This document shows positions 45,801 to 54,917 of a stretch of 57,500 nt of DNA, piece after piece (position 1 is the stretch's first letter; each line of letters begins with the position of its first letter). Location: the NCBI GenBank assembly GCA_014529385.2, contig CM043956.1, forward strand, positions 92,282,221 through 92,339,720, written 5' to 3'. Under the pieces are notes generated by a model, which saw only the letters and a program-made list of their open reading frames with translations, ran no database searches and had not been told where the DNA came from. Source of the stretch: Adiantum capillus-veneris (lineage: Eukaryota > Streptophyta > Polypodiopsida > Polypodiales > Pteridaceae). The translations under genes and the position numbers were made by a program.

Positions 45801-48054
45801 TGGTGCAGCCAAAGTCGGTCTAAGCTAGGAAATGGTCTATGCCAGGCAGAGGTAGTAGGTAAGTGCAGTGCAGAAGGCTAGAGCAGGTGCCAAGGTCCTG
45901 GGCAGCCAAGTGATAGCGGAAGTGTATGCTCCATGTGGTTGTTTAGTCCAAAAGTGTTGCGGGATGGTCCACATGAGTTGGCAAATGAAGGTGTCCGAAA
46001 TGCCAAGTCAGTGCTCTGGTATGTAGTGTTCAGTGTGCTCTAGAAGCCAGTCCAGACGGCTCGTCAAATGGAGCCCTGGTGTGCAAGATACAGAAGTTTA
46101 AAGGTAGAGTGTGTAGCAGATCCCCAACGGATAGGGCAACTCGGGACAGGTGCACAGGCAAGTGTCAATAGATACATGTGTAGTGCTCGAGTTGTGGAGC
46201 ATGATTGTCTTCTCGGATTGCGAATCGGAGCTCTGGTTAGCAAGTTAGGTGGATTGAAAATTTTTCGGGGACCGAATCTGAGTCTACTTGACCGCACTGG
46301 AAGATGCACCATCGGTCATCTTTCAAGCCTTGCCAAGGTTCTCTGTCATAGGGTACATCATGTGGAGCTAACACAAACCGACGGTATGTCAATCGGGTTC
46401 CTGGTGCGCAAGTTACTGCAGGTCAAAGTTGGGAAATGTCCTTTGAGGGGTGATTACAGATAATGTTCTTGTGTTTTGGCAGCCTTGTTGGGCGGGCCTG
46501 GGAAAGTCTAGAGGCAACGACGATTGCGTAGATCCAAGCCGGCAATGTGATTTTTGGCAATATCTTACGGCTCGGATATCAGGGCTAGGAGCAGCAAGTT
46601 ACACTTGCTTGAAAGGTGGTAAAAAAGAAGGGGGATTTTCCAAAGCTTGAAGGGGAGTTCAAAGTACTTCAAGAGGGGGTGCCTCAGCTACTGCCACGTG
46701 GGCAGACGAGGTAGTCCCACATGGCAAGTATGGGGATCGGATTGTGGGGCATTTAGCCTAGCCTGTGAACTCATTGGGTATGTGTGAGAGAGTGAGGACA
46801 CTCTTGAAAAGGTGGCTATGGCGTGCCTTGAGCAGAACTGGCGCGTGGCCCTGCAGAGGGCGGAGCTCCGGCTCTGTGCAGCGCTACGTGTGGCGGGGAT
46901 TTTGGCCAGACGGGGTAGCGCGGTGGCACGCGCCCGCTTGAGGAAAGAGACCGGCAATGTCCACTGATGATGTGGTAGGCCCTGATGAGGGGGTCGTTCC
47001 CGCGGCACCATTTTGGGAAGGGAGAGAGGAGGCATTAGCGAGGTCCCCCCCTTGCATGAGAGGGGTGTGTCCCACAGGGCTGAAAGGGAAGTAGCAAGGT
47101 AGCTTGCAAGGGGAGGATCCCGCAGTGGGACAGTGAGCATAGAAAGAGAGAGAGAGCCCGAGGGCGGAAAGGAGCCCATTTCAAGGGCCGTCCGGGCAAA
47201 GCAAAGGCCAAGGCAGAGCAAAGGTAAGGCCGGACCAAAAAAGGGTGAAGGAGGAAAGAGAAATAGAGAAAGAGAGGAAGCAGGGGACGAATGAGCCAAA
47301 GGAGCAATGCAAAGTGGGCATTCCCAAAGGGGTAAAAATAATGAGGAAAAAAATAAAAATGAAAAAGCCTAAGGGCAATAGCAACCTCACTAATGCCTCC
47401 TCCCCAAGCACAAAAGAAAGAGAAAGAGAGCAAATGGAGTAAAGCGGTTTCCCCCTTCCAAAAATGTCAAATCAAGGTGCCAGATGGACCAATTACAGTG
47501 TAAATTCCAAAATTAAAGCCCCCCTTATAAAAATCAAAATTGGATCAAATTAGGGGTTTTTTATTTGGTGCCGTTTGAAACCTACAAAGCGGTGTTCTTT
47601 GATAGATCAACCCCTTTGTAACTTTTTCTTGAAAATGGCCATAGTGATGGCAGTGCAAGCCAGTGTACATGCTTTTTGAAGTGCAATCAAGCCACCGTTG
47701 CCCCCTCTTGCTGTTGTTTCCCCTTCCTCCTTCTCTTTCTCCTACTTTCATGTTTCCCCTACGTGCCGGTCGTGTGGAAGTGTGTGCCCCCCGGACTGAC
47801 GGTGTTTTTTGTGAGAGAGTGAGATTGAGCGGCTGTGAGTGTGTGTAAGGGTGGAGATAGGCTGTGGCAGTAGGTGTGTGTTGTGTGGTGGATTTGTGGA
47901 GTGTGTGAGCAGTGTAAATTGTGGAGGCGATGGTCTGCTAATGTAAAATGTTTTTTGGAAGGTGTTTTCTAAGAGGATAGGGGTTTGTGGATACCTTGAG
48001 CTATAGAGAGGTCCTTGTGTTTGTGCCGGCCGTATTCCCACCTTCCCCCTCTCG
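45801..48054 (+). repeat. Gypsy-N2 3' LTR
   Basis: 2254 bp; partner of 21741-24046. The poly-C run of the partner is only cctcctcccc here. The last bases (ctctcg) differ from the partner's ctctcca. The TSD aacgt follows. Confidence 0.88.
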
Positions 48055-50218
48055 AACGTGAGTCTAAAAAATAGGGCAATAGAGATGCATCAAAGGGTAG
48101 ATCATCAAAGTCTTGTGGTCGCCGGAATGTTCAATGCCATTATTGTGATAAGTTCGGTCACATAAAGAAGGATTGTTATGCATGACAAAGAGAAGGGCAA
48201 AAGTAAAGGCAAAGATTATGATGATAAAGAGGAGAAACCAAAGAGTTCGGTTAAGATTGAAGAACTGAACATAGTTCATGATGATAGTGATGCGCAAGAC
48301 ATTAATACGTTGGCTGAAAACAATGATGTCTTTTATGATGCACAAGAAACTCTATCTTTGCAGAGTTCTATGCCAACTGAACTCCTTGTTAGTGGTGAAG
48401 TATCCTATACATGGATTCTTGATTCGGGTGCTTCTTTGCATGTCACACCTCATAGGCATTGGTTTACTACATACAAGGAAACCATTAGCTTCGTTACACT
48501 TGGTGATACTCTTGTGACATTGTTGGCGTAGGTGATATTGCCATGGTTATGGAAAATGGGGTGAAATTTATCACCATAATGTGCGTCATGTTCCAGCCTT
48601 GACACGCAATCTAATTTCGGTTGGATGTCTTGATGACTTAGCTTACAAAGTCACTTTTCATCAGCAGTCTTGGCGTATTGCAAAGGGTCATCTTATCATA
48701 GCCCATGGTTCTAAAGTTGGCTCACTTTATCCTCGTTATGTATCTGATAAAAACAGTGTTCTTTTTGTAACTGAGCTGCCAACGGTTGCTTTGTGGCATA
48801 GCCGGTTAGGACATATGTCAAAGAAGAAAATGGAGACACTCTCTCGCTTGGGCTACTTATCGTCTTTGTCATTTTCTGATTTTTCTTTTGTGAAAAACTC
48901 CACACATTTGGCTGTGAAGCTTATGAACTTGTACCCAAGGAGTTGCATGCTAAGCTAGATCCTAAGTCCAAGAAATGCATCTTCATTGGCTATGGTTTAG
49001 ATGGTCAATTTGGCTATCGTTTATGGGATCTGGAAATTCAATCAGTGATCTGTAGCAGTGATATTGTCTTTAATGAGACTAAGATGCATAGACAGCCAGT
49101 GAAAGAGGTTGAATTTCGAAAAGTGACATTTTTTGATGTATCACCTCCTGTTCAGACAATGCTCGAGCCAAATACTACACAGGCTAGTAAGAGTTCTGAT
49201 CAGCCGCGGAGACCTCAAAGAGTTTCACATCCACCAGAACGTTTTGTTCCAGGCGTGGATTTTGTTTTGTTGACAGATAGTGGTGAGCCTTCTTGTTACA
49301 AAGAGGCTATGCTAGCCAATGATAAGGTTCAATGGGAACATTCTATGAAGAGGGAGATATCAATTGCAAGTATTGCAAAAAAACAAAACTTGGGAGTTTG
49401 TTTCGTTGCCAAAAGGTAGGAAAGCATTGCCTTGTAAATGGGTTTACAAGAAGAAGATTGACAATTACAAAGCTCATTTAGTGGCCAAAGGTTTTAAGCA
49501 AGAATGTGGTGTCGATTTCCAGGAAATCTTTTCTCCATTGGTCAAGATGACCACACTGAGGATGTTGCTTGCTTTGGTTGCCACTGAAGATATGGATCTT
49601 GATCAACTAGATGTAATTACAGCTTTCTTACGTGGTAATCTCGAGGAAGAGATCTATATGCAGCAACTTGAAGGGTTTGTGCTAAAGGACAAGGAACATT
49701 TGGTCTGTAAGCTTCTGAAAAGTCTCTATGGCTTGAAGCGATCATCCAGACAATGGTATCAAAAGTTTGATGCATTTATGCGTTCCCTAGGCTATAAGCG
49801 CAGTAATGAAGATCCATGTCTTTACGTGAAAAGACAACAAGAGTAAGTTGGATTTACACATTTGTTGATTTTGCTCTTTCTTGGAGATCCGTTCTTCAAG
49901 ACTGTACATCTATTTCTACCACGGAGGCAGAGTATGTTGCATCTTGCTCGCCTAGTGAAAGATCTTGGATTGGAGCAGTGTACACCAGTTCTTCATTGTG
50001 ATAGTCAGAGTGCTATTGCGTTGGCTAGCAATCCAGTGTTTCATTCCAGAACGAAACACATTGATGTGCGTTATCACTTCAGTCGTGAATGCCTAGCAAA
50101 CAAGAGCCTTGATTTAGTGAAGATTCCTACATCACAGAACACAACAGATGCACTCACTAAAAGTTTCTCTAGCCATCAGTTTGAGAACTGTCGTGCGTTG
50201 ATGGGCATTGGATGAAGA
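48055..50218 (+). pseudogene. Copia-N1 Gag C-terminus and Pol, internally deleted
   Basis: Resumes the Gag frame cut at 21740, with a TAG at 48072-48074 and then a CCHC knuckle (CHYCDKFGHIKKDC). Next come the protease (WILDSGASLHVT near 48411), the pre-integrase block (LWHSRLGHMSKKKME), and then a jump near 48900 that removes the integrase core and lands at KCIFIGYG. The reverse transcriptase N-terminal half is present (KWVYKKKI, AHLVAKGFKQE, LLKSLYGLKRSSRQWY). Another deletion at about 49845 removes the YxDD region, followed by RNase H (STTEAEY, CDSQSAIALA) to the stop at 50216. Several frameshifts. Confidence 0.9.
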
Positions 50219-50270
50219 GTGGTTCTCTTTCATTCTTATGATCTCCCACATTGACCATTAAGTGGGAGAA

Positions 50271-50532
50271 TGTTAGGTTTAATGGCCAGGTGGCCGACCG
50301 CCCATCACTAACTTCTACTAACCTTAAGTGTACAGCTATACACTTGTGTGAGCCATTAACACTAAGTACAATGTGTATTGTGCCTTAGTACATAAGATAG
50401 AGAAAAAAGAAAGAGGATATACAGTACGTTGGCTTTTCCCCTTCAACCTGTGTGTGTGTGTAGTTATGGTGGTGTGTGTGAGTATGTGCGTTCGTATTCC
50501 TCTTCCGTTGTGCTCCCAGCTCCTCCCCTTCA
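50271..50532 (+). repeat. Copia-N1 3' LTR
   Basis: 262 bp, preceded by the purine tract aagtgggagaa and followed by the TSD caata. Confidence 0.95.
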
Positions 50533-50977
50533 CAATATTGCTTGGAAACCCATACAACTTGTATAAGTTGTCAACCATATACTTAGCTAACTCTGGAGTT
50601 TTAATTGTAGACTAATTCTTTTAGAATAAACTTACAAAGTTTAGTCAGTGATCTACAACCAACCATACCAATCATGCCCTTGTACAGAGGTTGGTAAACC
50701 CACAATGAAATCCATAAAAATACTTTCCCATTTACCATCAGGAATTTCCAATGGATACAAGAGACCTTCTGCATTCAAGTGCTTCGCTTTATTCACTTGA
50801 CATTTTTGGCAATGTAAGACATAGTTTTGAACATACCCGTGTAAACTTGGCCTGAAAAATTGTTGTCGCACAAGCACATAAATTTTATTTATGCTTTCAT
50901 GCCCTGCAATAGGAGTGTCATGATATTCATAAATAATTTGGCACCGAATGTCCGCTTCGATCGGTACACACACCCTC
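50533..50977 (-). pseudogene. Gypsy-N0 integrase, N-terminal half
   Basis: On the - strand: a zinc-finger region (EYHDTPIAGH, then LHCQKCQVNKAKH), the first catalytic block SIFMDFIVGLP, and after a frameshift near 50650 the region up to GFPSNIV, where Copia-N1 was inserted. The C-terminal half is at 19405-19677. A second foreign sequence begins at 50978. Confidence 0.85.
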
Positions 50978-51122
50978 TGTTGGAGTAAAGAAGCCTTTGC
51001 TCCAGGCCGGACACACTTACTACTTCCTAAGGTTGCTCCACCCACACTCTCGTACTTCTTCCCTTCCAATCCTTTCCTCGCACGCATCGCGTACACACGC
51101 CCTCACAAGTGGTATCAGAGCA
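50978..51122 (+). mobile_element. Possible short LTR end with primer-binding site (TRIM/SMART-like)
   Basis: A 130-bp segment from TGTTGG (50978) to CTCACA (51107) is followed at 51110 by tggtatcagagca, the initiator tRNA-Met type site. This looks like a very short 5' LTR plus PBS inserted into Gypsy-N0 integrase. No partner LTR was found up to the window edge, so the element is partial or the LTR limits are wrong. Confidence 0.4.
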
Positions 51123-53260
51123 CAATGGTAGCGAACAACGCGCGTGCGACGACTTCGCGACGATCGACGTGAAAGCACGGAGTGTGGCTATGGTGGCTTG
51201 AGCTTGGCGGTGGCAAATCTAGTGTGGATCGGAGCCACTTCAAAGGGGATCGGATGGATCTCTATTTCCCCAGCTTATGTAGCCCCTCTTGGCTTGGAGG
51301 GGGATCTTATTGATTCTCATAGAATCTCGGCAGGTGAAGGTTGTCTGCAGATCTCAGTAGACCTTGGAGAAGCGAGCAGGAAGGGGTCCCTATGAAAGAA
51401 GGCACTGGATCTACAAGGCAGCAGGTGAGCGAGCAAGCAGGAATCTTGTAGAGCAAATCGAGTGCAAGCAGTAGGGCTTTGGCAGCCAGGTCACACACAC
51501 ATACACACTGTGTAGGGCTCGAGCAGTAGAAACCGAGCTTGAGATGAGGCATTTGCTCATCGATTGGGTGAAAGAGAGGAAACTAGCAAGCAAAAGGGGG
51601 AATTTGTCTACAGTACAATAGCGCTATGCAATAGCGATGTGGCAAAGTGCAGTAGCCGAGCATTGGCCGAGAGCTCAGTCGAGCCATAACCGAGCTGGAG
51701 CAGGGAATCAAGAGCAGAGACACCAATTTTTATTGTGTGAGTGGTCGCGCGCACACACGCTCACACTCACACAATCAAGCAATTGCCGCTGTGTCTGGGC
51801 GCTGTGAGCAGCAGAGCCATAATCGGTTACAATTCGAGCACTTGCAATCGGGCAGCAGACTCAAAGGGGAGAGCAGCCGACAGTCGACAGAGAGCTTGTG
51901 AGCAAGAGGACAATTTGGGGCGTTAAGGGCAGCGTTGCGCAAGCCCTGCAGAATCGAAGCTCGGTAATTGAAGGAGTTGGTGAGAGGCATCGAGCAGGAC
52001 AGCTGGTAGCGAGCTTGGGTGCGCCTCAGCTATATCTAACACGGTTTACATTGTCCACGTAAGCCCGAGATCTACGGTGCTCAATCATCCGACCGTAGAT
52101 CCCATCTCCTCCCATGCCCGTGTGAGATATAGGCCAGGTTGGGTGCGTGATAGTGTTACGCGCGCGCGCACACACACACATACACACACTCTCAAAGTAG
52201 CTCGCAGGTCAAAAGAGATAAGAAAAAAAAAACTCAACAGAGGGTGTTCCCACACTTCGGCCATCGGCAACAGACAAAGCAAGAGATAAGTGTGAGAGAG
52301 GAAGAGAGAGTATACAACTCTCTGACTCTGAGCTCGGCTCTTAGTTTTCAGTCAAAAAGGTACAAGGTTTTGTGATAAAGCACATAGCTTTTGTAGGCTA
52401 CGATCTACTCCGATGATAGGACTCGACACTGAGCTCTTCAGCAATGACGTCCTTGTCACCTCGACAGGTAAAGAGAGAGTCTCTGTGGTTTTTGACAGAC
52501 TTGGTGTTTCAGCATACCCACGGCATCCACTTGCCACTTTCTCCTGCAGCAGCTTCTTCTCGGCATCAATTTTTGACACTAATTTGGCAGCTCGACTTTG
52601 GCCTCGACCACAAGCGAGCTACGGCATCGACACTTCGTCCGGCAACCGAAGGCGACATCGAGCATTTTCTTAGCTTCAAGCACAGGTGGCCACAGCATCG
52701 ACGCTTCCGCTCGGTGGCAAAAGACAAAATCGATGACATTTTACTCGGCTTCTACCTAGCGAGTGTGAGAGAGAGCATTCAGGCTCTCCTCCGATGTAGC
52801 CTCGCCATCGGCTTCCTTCCCACGCTCATTTCGGAGCGGTTTTCGCTCCGACGGATATCCTTTGCGTCCTCAGTTTCTCAACCTCGACACAGCAAGAGAT
52901 GATAGAGTCATTAGGAAATTTTGGAGGTCATTTGGAGGGCCATATGAAGAGAGAGAAAAATAGAGCGCGTCCAATGAGCATGAAGGCTACGTTACGTAGA
53001 AAAGTACCTGGAAAGACTCAAAAAATAGGAAAATAGCATAAAACTTTCACGAAACTAGGATTGTAGCATAGTAATTTCCTTGCTTTTACCGAGCTTTTAG
53101 GTGCTTGCGTGTGGTCACTTCTGATATTCTCTCATGGTCATTAACGTACTGGAGGGTGACCATTAAGCCCGCACAAGATATTGGAATTTTAAAACACTTT
53201 CCCTCCATTAGAATGCTTTCAAAGTGAATCTCCCTCCACTAAAGCTTTTCTCTGAGAGTT
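51123..53260. other. No convincing gene; possible retroelement interior and upstream region of the next gene
   Basis: Several short frames, none protein-like. 51520-52000 is unusually rich in cgagc/gagca words. An (GC)n(CA)n patch lies at 52158-52190. No LTR partner or recognisable domain was seen. The last few hundred bases are presumably the promoter and 5' UTR of the gene at 53261. Confidence 0.4.
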
Positions 53261-54681
53261 ATGGCATCCACGTCTTCTCGCCCAAGAGCCTCAAGGTGTT
53301 TACTGTCTCTCACACCAACAAACAACAACGGCACTTTGCCTAGAAGGCCAAGTAGTAGCATATCCTCAATTACAATACCAGCTTCAATAAGTGCAGACAA
53401 CCAATGGGTTGGACAAAGGATAAACAAAGGTTCATGGGTCCTCATGCAACCAAGAAGACCCAAGAGGTTTAGTGGTATCAACGTTTACCGCTCAGCATGG
53501 AAGGCCAGGGTGTTGGATTTCAAAGTTGAGATCGGCAAAAGATCTGTAAAGGAAGTTCTTGTTCAGCATGTGTTTACCCATCCAGAGGTGATAGCAAACG
53601 GTGGAAATGTATCAAATATACATCAACCACGTTGCAATTGTAAGTACTCTTGACATGTGAACTTATTGATACTCTCATTATAACTTTTCTTATATATTTT
53701 GCAATGTTTCTCCCGCTTGTTATGAGTAATGTCTCTACTCTTCACAACTCAATTACATTAGATTTGTCATTTGTACTTATTGATACTCTTAGTTTAACTC
53801 TTCTTATATATATTGCAGATGTTTATCCCTCTTCTTATGAGCAATGGGAGCCTGTGGAGTGCATAATAGGCCTCTTCCATGTTGTACATGCCCATATTGG
53901 TTCTCTACAGTATTCAGAGAGGAGCAGCAAAAGATTGGCTGATGAGGGAATCTTTTTTTATGACCACTTTTACCAACTCAGCTCAGGCAATAAGAATGGC
54001 ATGTTGGTGAAACTACCTCTACCGACCGATTGGAACACTGTGGACTGGCCAGTTCCCGAGGAAACAATGGTGAAGGCAATGCGAAGTAAGCTCTACAAGG
54101 ATATACAAAGGTCTCTGCGTAGCTCTGTTCCTACCAAACTGGTTCGAATTGCAAACTTTTGTCCTGTTGCACTCTTCATAGAGCTGTTTCATAGCTACAA
54201 CATCAGAGTTACAAAAACTATGTTCATGTGCAAGTCATTTCAGCAGTCATCCTGTGACAAACTTCTTGACAAAGGATGGTATGCAAAGGAAGAGATTGGT
54301 TTACGGTGCGAGGTCGCGCTTGATACTCTAGTTGTCAAGTACATGATTGCAAGCCAATCACTATTACTCTCATTTTGGTATATGCGATCACAAATGCTAA
54401 ACGGTAAGTACATTCCTATGGACCAAGTTTCTGCAGGTTTGGAAGATAATCCTACTGTGGATGTGGAAGTGATTGATAAAGAGAATGGCCTACTATTGGT
54501 GGTTACAATAAGGGAGCTATGCAGTCTTCAGCATTTGCGAAATGACATCATTGAAGAGTCAATGGACAAGGAACTATCAGATTTTTCCTTTTTCTTAGCT
54601 GGCCGTAAGGTGATGCGGCGAAGAGAAAAAGATATTTTGTGCAAAGAGTTGGATGGTCGGGTTGAAGTAGTGTCAATGTAA
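53261..54681 (+). CDS. Unknown two-exon protein of about 432 residues, convergent with the histone-protease gene
   Basis: The start at ATG 53261 is the first in the frame. Exon 1 (53261-53639) ends with one base of a Tyr codon, the intron is 53640-53818 (gtaagt...ttgcag) and exon 2 (53819-54681) continues in the right phase to TAA. The N-terminus (about residues 1-45) is rich in Ser, Arg and Pro and could be disordered or an organelle-targeting peptide. A following stretch (GSWVLMQPRRP, then AWKARVLDF) might be a small beta-barrel, but that is only an impression. The rest is mixed alpha/beta with conserved-looking Trp, Pro and Cys (LPLPTDWNTVDWPVPEE; NFCPVALFIELFH), and a Lys/Arg-rich end. 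I recognise no family. There are no internal stops, so it is probably a real gene. It ends 236 bp from the end of the - strand gene. Confidence 0.75.
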
Positions 54682-54800
54682 CAGATATTCTTGTAAACCC
54701 AAGTGTATACAAATGACTTTCAAGACATGAAGTTTATTGATCTCATTTTTCAATTGTGCCCTGTGAAAAAGTGTGCTTGAAATACATTTGTTTACCACGT

Positions 54801-54806
<6 letters not shown>

Positions 54807-54888
<82 letters not shown>
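54807..54888. repeat. (CT)n and (AT)n microsatellites between convergent genes
   Basis: (CT)n at about 54807-54846, then (TA)n at about 54851-54888, between the two 3' ends. The Tyr-Ile frame on the - strand is a repeat translation. Confidence 0.95.
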
Positions 54889-54891
<3 letters not shown>

Positions 54892-54917
54892 AGACAAGAC
54901 AAAGACAGATAGAAGAA

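Larger units (their letters stand above)
21741..48054 (+). mobile_element. Gypsy LTR retrotransposon with about 2.3-kb LTRs (Gypsy-N2), filled with further insertions
   Basis: LTRs at 21741-24046 and 45801-48054 begin tggtgcagcc. The duplication aacgt lies at 21736-21740 and 48055-48059. A purine-rich tract (gaggggactggacaatga) precedes the right LTR. Gag, protease and integrase remnants lie at 24047-24330, 26270-27131 and 44408-45610. The reverse transcriptase and RNase H region is missing. By position between gag and integrase, and by the integrase type (no chromodomain seen), it resembles non-chromovirus plant Gypsy elements with long LTRs. Confidence 0.9.
19678..50532 (+). mobile_element. 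Copia LTR retrotransposon (Copia-N1), itself split by Gypsy-N2
   Basis: 262-bp LTRs at 19678-19939 and 50271-50532, flanked by the 5-bp duplication caata (19673-19677 and 50533-50537). A PBS (tggtatcagagcgg) follows the left LTR and a purine tract (aagtgggagaa) precedes the right LTR. The LTRs differ at roughly two dozen positions by eye, so it is much older than Copia-A. Its gag is cut by the 26-kb Gypsy-N2 block. The coding part also has a frameshift, stops and internal deletions, so it is dead. Confidence 0.95.

Noticed and set aside
52413-52902. Overlapping open frames of 86 and 152 codons upstream of the 53261 gene
   Set aside because: Composition is low in information, there is no domain, no start context or splice support, and both frames overlap in the same direction.
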